A stretch of DNA of 64,000 bases. It comes from Nocardia africana NBRC 100379. GTDB taxonomy: Bacteria > Actinomycetota > Actinomycetes > Mycobacteriales > Mycobacteriaceae. The stretch lies in the NCBI RefSeq assembly GCF_001612635.1, contig NZ_BDAV01000009.1, positions 496,001 through 560,000 of the forward strand, in the 5' to 3' direction. Under the pieces are notes generated by a model that saw nothing but the letters and a program-made list of their open reading frames with translations, had not been told where the DNA came from and did no database searches. The translations under genes and the position numbers were made by a program. Of the stretch, positions 24,822-33,577 are shown one piece after another (within the stretch, counting starts at the first letter, position 1; every line of letters begins with the position of its first letter).

Positions 24822-25391
24822 CTACCGGGACGCAACCGGGGGGTTCGGCGCCGCATCATCGGCCGCCACCGCGGCCCGCTCACGCGCCGCACGCCGGGAC
24901 TTCAGGTAGTACAGCCCGCCGATGGTCAGCACGGTGCCCGCCAGCACGACCCCCGTGATCGCCGTCCACGACACCTTTTCCGGCGTCTCGAGCCGGTCGA
25001 CGAAGATCTGCGCCGCCGTGGCGGTGTGCCCGCCCTGGTACTTGGCCTTGTCCTCGGCCCACTCCAGCCGCGCGCGGTTGATGGAATCGCTGTAGGTGCC
25101 GATCCAGTCGTCGCTGAACACCACGACCGTGCCGTGCTCGGTCTTGCCGAGGGTGGTCGCCAGGTCACGCAGATCCGAATCGCGGCCCGGATTCCCCTTC
25201 ACGACCACGATGTTCAGCTCGATGCCGTGGGCGCGGGCCTGATCCGCGATCTCGGCGAGCTTGTCCTGATCCTTGGACGCGGGCGCGGCTACGTGGTTGT
25301 CGGCCAGATCCAGCACGATGGCGTCGACGTCGGTATCCGGCGGTAGCTCCGCGGCCATGGGGGTGAAAACCGAGGCATACGAGACGGTCAT
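24822..25391 (-). CDS. Rv1476-type membrane protein (DUF6676)
   Basis: This 189-residue protein is about 140 residues of a mixed alpha/beta domain (VDAIVLDLADNHVAAP, HGIELNIVVVKGNPG, TVVVFSDDWIGTYSDS), followed by one transmembrane helix near residues 148-168 (WTAITGVVLAGTVLTIGGLY) and a short basic tail. The soluble part resembles the TPM/Rv1476 group, so the protein probably sits in the membrane with the domain on one face. Its position between acn and ripA is the same as Rv1476 in M. tuberculosis. The ATG at 25391 (MTVSYASVF) is the first plausible start; no strong ribosome site is seen. Function is unknown. Confidence 0.8.
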   Translation of the reverse strand: MTVSYASVFTPMAAELPPDTDVDAIVLDLADNHVAAPASKDQDKLAEIADQARAHGIELNIVVVKGNPGRDSDLRDLATTLGKTEHGTVVVFSDDWIGTYSDSINRARLEWAEDKAKYQGGHTATAAQIFVDRLETPEKVSWTAITGVVLAGTVLTIGGLYYLKSRRAARERAAVAADDAAPNPPVASR

Positions 25392-25572
25392 CTTCCATCC
25401 GGTCTTGTCGAGCCGCCGACTCCAGCGACGGGCGTCCAACACATTCACGTGATCAACACACACCTGGCCGGCACACCGGAGGCGACGACTCCGGCGGGGC
25501 CTTCGAGCACAGTACGCGACGGGGGCATCATGGATGGCGGCACGCCGCGCCGTATGTGCCCCGCACGCTTCA

Positions 25573-25588
25573 TAGGACAAGCGTACTG
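25573..25588. promoter_or_regulatory. AcnR operator in the acn promoter
   Basis: TAGGACAAGCGTACTG matches the AcnR operator described in Corynebacterium glutamicum (CAGNACnnncGTACTG) at all fixed positions but the first. It lies 135 bases before the acn start. An AcnR homologue is encoded just after acn, so the regulator and its target site are both present. Bound repressor would cover the promoter, leaving an acn leader of roughly 130 bases. Confidence 0.7.
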
Positions 25589-25722
25589 TTAGAGTTCGGA
25601 AGTACGAGGCGCGCAGCCCGAAACGCGTCCTCGACGACAGCCGCCGGCGCAGCCCCGCCGGTGGCCACCCCACGGGGCCCGCACGCGCCCCGATCGGAAC
25701 ACCGACGAGTGGAGCTGAACGT

Positions 25723-28518
25723 ATGACAAGTATCGATACATTCGGCGCCAAGGGCACCCTCGAGGTCGGAAGCAACTCCTACGAGATCTTCCGCCTCTCG
25801 GCCGTGCCCGGCACCGAGAAGCTGCCCTACGCCCTGAAGGTCCTGGCGGAGAACCTGCTCCGCACCGAGGACGGCGCCAACATCACCGCCGACCACATCC
25901 GCGCCATCGCCAACTGGGATCCGTCGGCGGAGCCGAGTATCGAGATCCAGTTCACCCCCGCCCGCGTGATCATGCAGGACTTCACCGGCGTGCCGTGTGT
26001 GGTCGACCTGGCCACCATGCGTGAGGCCGTCAGCGCCTTGGGCGGCGACCCGAACAAGGTCAACCCGCTCTCCCCCGCCGACATGGTCATCGACCACTCG
26101 GTGATCCTCGACGTCTTCGGCCGCGCCGACGCCCTCGAGCGCAACGTCGACCTCGAATACCAGCGCAACGGTGAGCGCTACCAGTTCCTGCGCTGGGGCC
26201 AGGGCGCGTTCGACGACTTCAAGGTCGTCCCCCCGGGCACCGGCATCGTGCACCAGGTCAACATCGAGTACCTGGCCCCGACAGTCATGGTCCGCAACGG
26301 CCAGGCCTACCCGGACACCTGCGTCGGCACCGACTCGCACACCACGATGGTCAACGGCCTGGGCGTGCTGGGCTGGGGCGTCGGCGGTATCGAGGCCGAG
26401 GCCGCGATGCTCGGCCAGCCGGTCTCCATGCTCATCCCGCGGGTCGTCGGCTTCAAGCTCACCGGTGAGATCCAGCCCGGCGTCACCGCCACCGACGTCG
26501 TGCTCACGGTCACCGACATGCTGCGCAAGCACGGTGTGGTCGGCAAGTTCGTCGAGTTCTACGGCGCCGGTGTGGCCGAGGTGCCGCTGGCCAACCGCGC
26601 CACCCTGGGCAACATGAGCCCCGAATTCGGCTCCACCGCGGCGATCTTCCCGATCGACGAGGAGACCATCAACTACCTGCGTCTGACCGGCCGCTCGGAC
26701 GAGCAGCTGGCCCTGGTCGAGGCCTACGCCAAGGAACAGGGCATGTGGCACGACGCCGCGCACGAGCCCGCCTACTCGGAGTACCTCGAGCTCGACCTGA
26801 GCACCGTGGTCCCCTCGATCGCCGGTCCGAAGCGCCCGCAGGACCGCATCCTGCTCAGCGAGTCGAAGGCGGCGTTCCGCTCCGACATCACCGATTACGT
26901 CACCGGTGACTACAACGGGCTCGACGAGGGCGTCGAGGAGACCTTCCCCGCCTCGGACCCGGTCTCGGTCTCGGCCGGCGCCGCCAACGAGAGCTACGCA
27001 CCCGCCCATTCGGCGGCCAACGGCGCGAAGGGCCGGCCGTCCAAGCCGGTCAAGGTGGTCTCCGAGGATCGCGGCGAGTTCATCCTCGATCACGGCGCGG
27101 TCGTGGTCGCGGGTATCACCTCCTGCACCAACACCTCCAACCCGTCGGTCATGATCGGCGCTGCGCTGCTGGCTCGCAACGCGGTGGAGAAGGGCCTGTC
27201 CAGCAAGCCGTGGGTCAAGACCAACATGGCTCCGGGTTCGCAGGTCGTCTCCGACTACTACGAGAAGGCCGGTCTGTGGCCCTACCTGGAGAAGCTGGGC
27301 TTCTACCTGGGTGGTTACGGCTGCACCACCTGCATCGGCAACACCGGCCCGCTGCCGGAGGAGATCTCCAAGGCCGTCAACGACAACGATCTGTCGGTGA
27401 CCGCGGTGCTGTCCGGTAACCGCAACTTCGAGGGCCGCATCTCCCCCGACGTGAAGATGAACTACCTGGCCTCGCCGCCGCTGGTCATCGCCTACGCGCT
27501 CGCGGGCACGATGGACTTCGACTTCGAGAAGGACGCGCTGGGTCAGGACACCGCGGGCAACGACGTGTTCCTGCGCGACATCTGGCCCTCGGCCCAGGAG
27601 ATCGACGACACCATCAAGTCGGCGATCAGCCAGGACATGTTCCGCAAGTCCTACGCCGACGTGTTCAAGGGTGACGAGCGCTGGCAGAACCTCGAGACCC
27701 CGTCCGGTGACACCTTCGCCTGGGACGAGAACTCCACCTACGTCCGCAAGGCGCCGTACTTCGACGGGATGGAACTCGAGCCGGCCCCGGTCGAGGACAT
27801 CAAGGGCGCCCGCGTGCTGGCCCTGCTGGGTGATTCGGTCACCACCGACCACATCTCCCCGGCCGGTCCGATCAAGCCGGGCACCCCGGCCGCGCAGTAC
27901 CTCGACGCGCACGGCGTCGAGCGCAAGGACTACAACTCCCTGGGCTCGCGCCGCGGCAACCACGAGGTCATGATCCGCGGTACCTTCGCCAACATCCGGC
28001 TGCGCAACCAGCTGCTCGACGACGTCTCGGGTGGCTACACCCGCGACTTCACCCAGGAGGGCGGCCCGCAGGCGTTCATCTACGACGCCTCGCAGAACTA
28101 CCAGAAGGCCGGCATTCCGCTGGTCGTGCTGGGCGGTAAGGAGTACGGCTCCGGTTCCTCGCGCGACTGGGCGGCCAAGGGCACGCGCCTGCTGGGCGTC
28201 AAGGCCGTCATCACCGAGTCGTTCGAGCGCATCCACCGGTCGAACCTGATCGGCATGGGCGTGATCCCGCTGCAGTTCCCCGCGGGCGAGTCGGCCGCGT
28301 CGCTGGGCCTGGACGGCACCGAGGTGTTCGACATCGAGGGCATCACCAAGCTCAACGAGGGCGTCACGCCGAAGACCCTGAAGGTCACCGCGACCAAGGA
28401 GAACGGCGAGAAGGTCACCTTCGACGCGGTCGTGCGCATCGACACCCCCGGTGAGGCCGACTACTACCGCAACGGCGGCATCCTGCAGTTCGTGCTGCGC
28501 AACATGATTCGCGGCTGA
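25723..28518 (+). CDS. acnA: Aconitate hydratase A
   Basis: This 931-residue enzyme isomerises citrate to isocitrate in the TCA cycle and carries a [4Fe-4S] cluster. The cluster ligands are Cys468 in SCTNTSNPS and Cys534/Cys537 in GCTTCIGN. Other family marks are GTDSHTTMVNGLGVLGWGVGG-like active-site residues (read GTDSHTTMVNGLG), LLGDSVTTDHISPAG at the start of the swivel domain and YGSGSSRDWAAKG. A linker of about 35 residues rich in Ser/Ala near residue 410 is typical of actinobacterial AcnA. GGAGCTGA lies before the ATG. It is probably repressed by AcnR through 25573-25588. When iron is low such enzymes can become RNA-binding proteins. Confidence 0.96.
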   Translation: MTSIDTFGAKGTLEVGSNSYEIFRLSAVPGTEKLPYALKVLAENLLRTEDGANITADHIRAIANWDPSAEPSIEIQFTPARVIMQDFTGVPCVVDLATMREAVSALGGDPNKVNPLSPADMVIDHSVILDVFGRADALERNVDLEYQRNGERYQFLRWGQGAFDDFKVVPPGTGIVHQVNIEYLAPTVMVRNGQAYPDTCVGTDSHTTMVNGLGVLGWGVGGIEAEAAMLGQPVSMLIPRVVGFKLTGEIQPGVTATDVVLTVTDMLRKHGVVGKFVEFYGAGVAEVPLANRATLGNMSPEFGSTAAIFPIDEETINYLRLTGRSDEQLALVEAYAKEQGMWHDAAHEPAYSEYLELDLSTVVPSIAGPKRPQDRILLSESKAAFRSDITDYVTGDYNGLDEGVEETFPASDPVSVSAGAANESYAPAHSAANGAKGRPSKPVKVVSEDRGEFILDHGAVVVAGITSCTNTSNPSVMIGAALLARNAVEKGLSSKPWVKTNMAPGSQVVSDYYEKAGLWPYLEKLGFYLGGYGCTTCIGNTGPLPEEISKAVNDNDLSVTAVLSGNRNFEGRISPDVKMNYLASPPLVIAYALAGTMDFDFEKDALGQDTAGNDVFLRDIWPSAQEIDDTIKSAISQDMFRKSYADVFKGDERWQNLETPSGDTFAWDENSTYVRKAPYFDGMELEPAPVEDIKGARVLALLGDSVTTDHISPAGPIKPGTPAAQYLDAHGVERKDYNSLGSRRGNHEVMIRGTFANIRLRNQLLDDVSGGYTRDFTQEGGPQAFIYDASQNYQKAGIPLVVLGGKEYGSGSSRDWAAKGTRLLGVKAVITESFERIHRSNLIGMGVIPLQFPAGESAASLGLDGTEVFDIEGITKLNEGVTPKTLKVTATKENGEKVTFDAVVRIDTPGEADYYRNGGILQFVLRNMIRG

Positions 28519-28632
28519 TATCCCGCACCCGCGGCGCGTCGTGCCGCGCCCGGCGTCCGTTCGGCTCGCCGGGCCGGCACGAATATCGTTGCGCCGCCGC
28601 AGGATCTACGCGTCCATGCTCGTACTGTGAGA

Positions 28633-28664
28633 ACCCCCGCGCCGGATCGTCCCGGCGCGGGGGT
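28633..28664 (+). terminator. Strong GC hairpin between acn and acnR
   Basis: A perfect stem of 12-13 bp: CCCCCGCGCCGG (28634-28645) and CCGGCGCGGGGG (28652-28663), with a 6-base loop and an extra A-T pair at 28633/28664. No U-tract follows. It lies 115 bases after the acn stop and 27 bases before the acnR start, so it may terminate acn transcripts or reduce read-through into acnR. Confidence 0.65.
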
Positions 28665-28690
28665 CCGCGCATTCCCCGCTGGAGGAGCCC

Positions 28691-29257
28691 ATGCCCAAGG
28701 TCAGTGACGATCACCTCGCCGCCCGGCGCAGCCAGATTCTGGACGGGGCGCGGCGGTGTTTCGCCGAATTCGGGTACGAGGGTGCGACCGTCCGCCGCCT
28801 GGAAGAGGCGATCGGGCTGTCCCGTGGCGCGATCTTCCATCATTTCCGGGACAAGGACGCCCTGTTTCTCGCCTTGGCCCAGGAGGATGCCGAACGGATG
28901 GCCGAGGTCGCGGCCAACGAGGGCATCGTGCAGGTCATGCGGGAGATGCTCGACAATCCCGCGCAGTACAACTGGCTGGGCACCCGCCTCGAGATCGCCC
29001 GGCGCCTGCGCACCGATCCCGAATTCGCCGCCGGCTGGACCCAGCGTTCGGCCGAGCTGACCGCGGCCACACTGGCCCGCCTGGAACGCCGCAAGGCGGC
29101 CGGCGCGCTGCGCGACGACGTCCCCACCGACGTGCTGCTGGGCTATCTCGATCTCGTCCTCGACGGCCTCATCGCCCGCATTGCCTCCGGCCACGTCAAC
29201 GAAAACCTCACGGCCGTACTCGATCTCGTGGAGGCGTCGGTCCGCCGCCGGGACTGA
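28691..29257 (+). CDS. acnR: TetR-family repressor AcnR
   Basis: This 188-residue regulator has helix-turn-helix residues 15-55: RRSQILDGARRCFAEFGYEG, ATVRRLEEAIGLSRGAIFHH, FRDKDALF. The body tracks C. glutamicum AcnR closely (QVMREMLDNP, WLGTRLEIARRLRTDPEF, LDLVLDGLIARIASG, LDLVEASVR). AcnR represses acn and senses citrate with Mg2+. The gene follows acn directly, as in corynebacteria and M. tuberculosis (Rv1474c), with a strong GGAGGAG site. The matching operator before acn makes the assignment firm. The hairpin at 28633-28664 separates the two genes. Confidence 0.93.
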   Translation: MPKVSDDHLAARRSQILDGARRCFAEFGYEGATVRRLEEAIGLSRGAIFHHFRDKDALFLALAQEDAERMAEVAANEGIVQVMREMLDNPAQYNWLGTRLEIARRLRTDPEFAAGWTQRSAELTAATLARLERRKAAGALRDDVPTDVLLGYLDLVLDGLIARIASGHVNENLTAVLDLVEASVRRRD

Positions 29258-29316
29258 ACCGGCCGCGACATCCGCCCGTGCCCGCGCCGGCTTCGTCGTA
29301 CCATGTGCTGATGATC

Positions 29317-31461
29317 ATGGGGCGGGGACGATGGTACGGAGTGCTCAGCGGTGCGAGGCGCACCTCATCGCGGCACGCGGCGGCGGTGCTGTCGATCGCC
29401 GTGCTCGTCGCGGCGTGCGGCGGCGGCGCCGCACCCCAGGATCCGTATCTCTGGCTCGAGGAACTCGACAGCCCGCGCGTGCAGGCGTGGGTCGGCGAAC
29501 AGAATCGCCGGACCCTCGACGTGCTCGAACACGATCCGCGCTACGCCGACAATCTCGCGCAGGCGACGGCACTGGCGAAGACGCCCGATCGCATCCCGAT
29601 GCCACGTTTCGAGGACGGCACCGTCGAGAACTTCTGGCAGGACGGCGACCACAAACGCGGCATCTGGCGCGAGACGACGACCGCCGAGTACGAAGCACCG
29701 CAACCGGCGTGGACCACACTGCTCGACCTCGACGAGCTATCGCGGGCCGAGGGGAAGAACTGGGTCTGGCGCGGCGCCGACTGTGATCCGGTCACCCATC
29801 GCCGATGCCTGATCAGTTTGTCCGACGGCGGCGAGGACGCCGTCTCGGTCCGCGAATTCGACCGGGACACACGGCAGTTCGTGCCGGACGGCTTCGCGGT
29901 ACCGCGCGGCAAGGTGGATCTCACGTTCAGCGACGAGAATACGGTGCTGATCGCGCGGGAATGGCGGCCGGGCGAGACGACGGCCTCCGGATACCCGTAT
30001 ATCGTCCGGCAGTGGCGCCGCGGCCAACCCCTCGACGCCGCAACCGAAATCGCGCGTGGTGACCGGACCGATCAGCTGTCGACCACACCGGTCGTCCTGG
30101 ACAACGGCGCCGGCCGGCGGCTCGATTTCGTCGTACGCGGCCGGACCTTCTTCGAACACGACATCGAACTGCTCACCGCGACCGGTCCGGTACCGACCAC
30201 GCTCCCGGCGAAGTCGGACCTCGCGGGTTTCATCGGCAATCACATCCTGGTGTCGCTGCAACAGGACTGGGCGGTCGGCGCGACGACCTATCGGCCGGGC
30301 GCGCTGGTATCGGTGGATGCCGACCAGCTGATCACCGATCCGGCCCATCCGCAGGTGACACCGGTCTATGTTCCGGGGCCGTCGGAGAGCCTGAGTGGTG
30401 TGCAGACCACTCGCGACCACGCGGTGGTCACCTCACTGAACGACGTGCGCGGTCGCGCCACCGTCTACACGCCGCGCCCGGACGGGACCTGGTCGCCGAC
30501 TCCGGTGCCGTTGCCGGACAACGCGACCGTCGACACCGTCACCGCCGATCCGGCGGGCGATCGCGCCTATCTGTCGGTGACCTCGTTCCTCGTTCCGACC
30601 ACACTGTGGAGTGTGGACACCGCCGCGGGCACGGCCCGGCAGGTGAAAAGCACACCGCCGCAGTTCGATTCGTCCCGCTACGTGGTCGAACAGCGGAAGG
30701 CGATCTCGGCCGACGGCACGGCCGTGCCGTATTTCGTGGTCCACGCCGCCGATATGGCGTTCGACGGCTCGAACCCCACCCTGATGTACGCCTACGGCGG
30801 TTTCGGAATGTCGCAGACACCGTCGTATCAGGGCTTGCTCGGCCGGCTCTGGCTCGATCACGGCGGCGTCTACGTTCTGGCGAACATCCGCGGCGGCGGC
30901 GAATTCGGTCCCGCCTGGCACGAGGCCGCGCGCACCACCGGCCGGCAGCGGGCGTTCGACGATTTCGCCGCCGTCGGCAAGGATCTGGTGGCCCGCGGCG
31001 TGACCAGCGCACGGCGGCTCGGCATCCAGGGCGGCTCCAACGGCGGGCTGCTCATGGGTGTCGAATTCGTCCAGCATCCGGAGATGTGGAACGCCGTCGA
31101 CATCCAGGTACCGCTGCTGGACATGATGCGCTACGAGAAGATCGCCGCCGGCGCCTCCTGGGTGGACGAGTACGGCAGCGTCGACGATCCCACCCAGCGG
31201 GCATTTCTCGAATCCATCTCCCCGTACGGGAACGTGCGACGCGGCGCGCATTATCCGGAACCGTTCGTCTGGACCACGACCAAGGACGACCGGGTGGGCC
31301 CGCAGCACGCCCGGAAATTCGCCGTGCGGCTGGCCGAGTTCGGCGACCCGTATCTGTTCTACGAGGCGGGCGAGGGCGGTCACGGCGCGGGCGCCGATCG
31401 TGAGGAGCAGGCCCGCACCAGCGCGCTCGAGTACACGTATCTGATGCGGCGGCTCATGTAG
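29317..31461 (+). CDS. Prolyl oligopeptidase-family lipoprotein (S9A)
   Basis: This protein of about 714 residues begins with a lipoprotein signal peptide: a basic N-terminus, a hydrophobic stretch AAAVLSIAVLVAAC with the lipobox cysteine, then a glycine spacer. DPYLWLEELDSPRVQAWV is the typical start of prolyl oligopeptidases. The beta-propeller occupies roughly residues 60-440. The alpha/beta hydrolase domain has LMYAYGGFGMSQTPSY, the nucleophile Ser574 in QGGSNGGLLMG, an acid in TTKDDRVGPQHA, and the histidine in EGGHGAG. It would cleave short peptides after proline on the outer face of the membrane. The start is uncertain: ATG 29311 or 29317 and GTG 29341 all keep the lipobox. Confidence 0.88.
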   Translation: MGRGRWYGVLSGARRTSSRHAAAVLSIAVLVAACGGGAAPQDPYLWLEELDSPRVQAWVGEQNRRTLDVLEHDPRYADNLAQATALAKTPDRIPMPRFEDGTVENFWQDGDHKRGIWRETTTAEYEAPQPAWTTLLDLDELSRAEGKNWVWRGADCDPVTHRRCLISLSDGGEDAVSVREFDRDTRQFVPDGFAVPRGKVDLTFSDENTVLIAREWRPGETTASGYPYIVRQWRRGQPLDAATEIARGDRTDQLSTTPVVLDNGAGRRLDFVVRGRTFFEHDIELLTATGPVPTTLPAKSDLAGFIGNHILVSLQQDWAVGATTYRPGALVSVDADQLITDPAHPQVTPVYVPGPSESLSGVQTTRDHAVVTSLNDVRGRATVYTPRPDGTWSPTPVPLPDNATVDTVTADPAGDRAYLSVTSFLVPTTLWSVDTAAGTARQVKSTPPQFDSSRYVVEQRKAISADGTAVPYFVVHAADMAFDGSNPTLMYAYGGFGMSQTPSYQGLLGRLWLDHGGVYVLANIRGGGEFGPAWHEAARTTGRQRAFDDFAAVGKDLVARGVTSARRLGIQGGSNGGLLMGVEFVQHPEMWNAVDIQVPLLDMMRYEKIAAGASWVDEYGSVDDPTQRAFLESISPYGNVRRGAHYPEPFVWTTTKDDRVGPQHARKFAVRLAEFGDPYLFYEAGEGGHGAGADREEQARTSALEYTYLMRRLM

Positions 31462-31474
31462 CCGCCGCCGGACG

Positions 31475-31951
31475 GTGACCGATCCCACGCCCGGTCCGGA
31501 AATACCGGGAACATCGCACCCGTTCGCCTCGGATATGACCTTCTCCGTGCCCGTCACCGTCCGCGGTTACGAACTCGACGTCAACGGCCATCTCAACCAG
31601 GCCGTGTACCACCAATACGCCGAGCACGCCCGGTGGGAGGTGCTGCGCGCGGCCGGACTGGTCCCGGACAAGATGCGGCTGTCCGGGCTCGGCCCGGTGG
31701 TCCTGGAATCCACCGTCAAGTATCGGCGGGAACTGCATCTGGGCGACGAGATCACCGTGACCTGCGCATGCCGCTGGGGAGAGGGCAAGGCGTTCTGGAT
31801 GGACCAGCAGATTCGCAAATTGGACGGGACCGTCTCCGCGGAATTCGCCGTCGTGCTGGGGCTGATGGATCTGGACGCGCGCAAACTCGTGTCGAATCCG
31901 GGTAAACGCCTCCTCGAGCTCGCCGAATCCCCCGGCGTGCTCGGCCTGTGA
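31475..31951 (+). CDS. Single-hotdog acyl-CoA thioesterase
   Basis: This 158-residue protein is of the 4-hydroxybenzoyl-CoA thioesterase/FcbC type. YELDVNGHLNQAVYHQYAEHARWE is the family signature (here split: YELDVNGHLNQAVYHQ, then AEHARWE), with the catalytic Asp in ELDVNGH. VVLESTVKYRRELHLGDEITV and SAEFAVVLGLMDLDARK complete the hotdog sheet. It hydrolyses acyl-CoA thioesters; the acyl group is unknown. The ORF starts at GTG 31475, 13 bases after the peptidase; an ATG at 31535 (MTFSVPVTV) would give a protein matching the family more closely. Neither start has a clear ribosome site. Confidence 0.82.
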   Translation: MTDPTPGPEIPGTSHPFASDMTFSVPVTVRGYELDVNGHLNQAVYHQYAEHARWEVLRAAGLVPDKMRLSGLGPVVLESTVKYRRELHLGDEITVTCACRWGEGKAFWMDQQIRKLDGTVSAEFAVVLGLMDLDARKLVSNPGKRLLELAESPGVLGL

Positions 31952-32067
31952 GCCGTTGACAGCTCAACCGAATAGCTTTCGGCGATAGCGGTTTCCGCGT
32001 CCGGCGCCGGGCACGGGGTTCGCACCGGAAATATTTCGTTGCGAACCGGCCGGGCACCGTGGCGGGC

Positions 32068-32073
32068 TATGAT
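32068..32073 (+). promoter_or_regulatory. Possible -10 element (TATGAT) of the graspetide-like locus
   Basis: TATGAT stands 53 bases before the precursor ATG in a GC-rich spacer of 175 bases. No good -35 hexamer stands at 16-18 bp, though a TTGACA occurs further up near 31956. The upstream gene ends at 31951, so an independent promoter is expected in this gap. Confidence 0.35.
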
Positions 32074-32126
32074 CCAGATCACGCTCGACTTCCGGGGCAA
32101 CTTGCGAGCAGATCGGAGTCCAGCCC

Positions 32127-32600
32127 ATGAACGATGCCCGCCGCCAGGTACCCGAACGCACCCGGCCGCGCCCGCAACTCCGTCACCCGGCACCGCCACT
32201 GGCCGGCCGCCTGGTCGCCGAATCCCGCGACACCATCAGCGTCCGCGTCGCCGAGGGAATCTGGACTCTCGACCGTGACGACGTCCTGCAGCTGCGCGAC
32301 GGATCCCCGGAGACCGACGTCGGCGCCGCGGAACGCCCCGTGCTCGTCTGGATACGGCCCGGCGCCACAGCGGATTTCACACAGCGGCGCCGCATTCAGC
32401 TCACCGAACGCCCGCTCACGCTACCGCCGCGTCCCAGCCCCGCCGTCGGTGAGGATGTGCTGGCCCGCCTGACCGACCAGTGGGCCCGGCGGCTCGACCT
32501 CGCGCCCGCCCCGGGGGCCGCCGGCGCGACGGTGAGCTACAGCCAGACTCGCAGCGGCGGTGGCAGCGACGACGGCACCGCCTGCGACAGCCTGGACTGA
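32127..32600 (+). CDS. Candidate graspetide (ATP-grasp RiPP) precursor
   Basis: This 157-residue protein has no recognised enzymatic motif. Residues 1-24 are basic and proline-rich. Residues 25-100 look folded and beta-rich (LVAESRDTISVRVAEGIWTL, RPVLVWIRPGATADF). Residues 107-124 are a helix-prone segment (VGEDVLARLTDQWARRLD) that could be the enzyme-recognition part of a leader. After a flexible APAPGAAGA linker comes VSYSQ and a Ser/Thr/Gly/Asp tail TRSGGGSDDGTACDSLD at the very C-terminus. Such tails supply hydroxyl donors and acidic acceptors for omega-ester links. The ATP-grasp gene follows after 10 bases. The precursor role is inferred from tail composition and position; a hypothetical protein of other use remains possible. 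Confidence 0.6.
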   Translation: MNDARRQVPERTRPRPQLRHPAPPLAGRLVAESRDTISVRVAEGIWTLDRDDVLQLRDGSPETDVGAAERPVLVWIRPGATADFTQRRRIQLTERPLTLPPRPSPAVGEDVLARLTDQWARRLDLAPAPGAAGATVSYSQTRSGGGSDDGTACDSLD

Positions 32601-32610
32601 GGGCCGGTCG

Positions 32611-33570
32611 ATGAGTGCCGGGTCGGCGGGTGCCGTGCTGATCGTCGCCGAGACCGGCGACCTGCACGCCGACGCGATGGCCTCGATACTGCGGAATATG
32701 TACGGACTCAACCCGATTCGCCTGGATATGCGCGATTTTCCGCGCGAATGCGGCAGTTTCCGGCTCGATCGCGCCGGGGCCGCCCGCTCGATGTCGCATA
32801 TCACCGGTCTCGACGACGTGACCGCCGTGTGGTGGCGCCGTCCCCTGCCCTGCCGGGTGCCCGGCGGTTTCCTGGACGCCGACGACGATTTCCGGCAGGC
32901 CGAATGCGACGGGTTCCTGCAGGGCATGCTCTGGTCGATACCGGCGCTCTGGGTCAACGATCCCGGCGCCGACCGCACCGCCACTCGCAAGATCGTGCAA
33001 CTCGACACCGCCCGGCGCAGCGGCTTCGCGATCCCGGAAACGTTGATCACCAACGATCCCGACGAGGCTCGCAGCTTCGTCGATTCCCGCGGCGGGTCGG
33101 TGATCTACAAGCGAACCGGCACCGGCCGCGCGGAATTCTCCGAAACCCGCATCGTGAGCAGCGAGGATCTCGGCCGGTTCGACACCATCCGCTCGGCGCC
33201 GACGACCTTCCAGGACTACGTCGAAGCCGAATGCGATCTGCGGGTGGTGTGGATCGACGGCGTCGAATGGGCGGTGCGGATCGACTCGCAATCCGGTGTG
33301 GGATGGGTGGATTCGCGCCTGGACACCTCGGTGGCCTTCACCCCCGCGCGGCTGCCCGCCTCGGTGAGCAAGTCGCTCACCACGCTGATGGGTGCGCTCG
33401 GACTGGTCTTCGGCGTCCTCGACATCAGGCTCGGGCTCGACGGCGAGTACTACTTCCTCGAGGTGAATCCGCAGGGGCAGTTCGCCTATCTGGAGATCAA
33501 GACGGGGCTGCCGATCTTCGCCAGTCTCGCCCAGTTCCTCGTCCACGGTGAGGCGATGGTCGCCGGCTGA
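32611..33570 (+). CDS. ATP-grasp RiPP maturase (MvdC/MvdD type)
   Basis: This 319-residue enzyme is of the graspetide maturase type, which activates Asp/Glu side chains of a precursor as acyl phosphates and joins them to Ser/Thr/Lys side chains. Family pattern: VLIVAETGDLHADAMA at the N-terminus, VWWRRPLP, WVNDPGADRTATRKIVQLDTA, IPETLITNDPDEA, the ATP lysine in GSVIYKRTGTG, TTFQDYVEAECDLRVVWIDG, and the Mg ligands in FGVLDIRLG, YYFLEVNPQGQF and LEIKTGLPI. The ATG at 32611 has GAGGG overlapping the stop region of the preceding gene, so translation is probably coupled. No transporter or protease gene is adjacent. The class is secure; the product is unknown. Confidence 0.85.
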   Translation: MSAGSAGAVLIVAETGDLHADAMASILRNMYGLNPIRLDMRDFPRECGSFRLDRAGAARSMSHITGLDDVTAVWWRRPLPCRVPGGFLDADDDFRQAECDGFLQGMLWSIPALWVNDPGADRTATRKIVQLDTARRSGFAIPETLITNDPDEARSFVDSRGGSVIYKRTGTGRAEFSETRIVSSEDLGRFDTIRSAPTTFQDYVEAECDLRVVWIDGVEWAVRIDSQSGVGWVDSRLDTSVAFTPARLPASVSKSLTTLMGALGLVFGVLDIRLGLDGEYYFLEVNPQGQFAYLEIKTGLPIFASLAQFLVHGEAMVAG

Positions 33571-33577
33571 GCCGGTG

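Noticed and set aside
25570..28236. 888-codon open frame antisense to acn
   Set aside because: It is the mirror of a highly biased GC-rich coding strand; acn has all motifs and a ribosome site, while the antisense protein has no recognisable domain.
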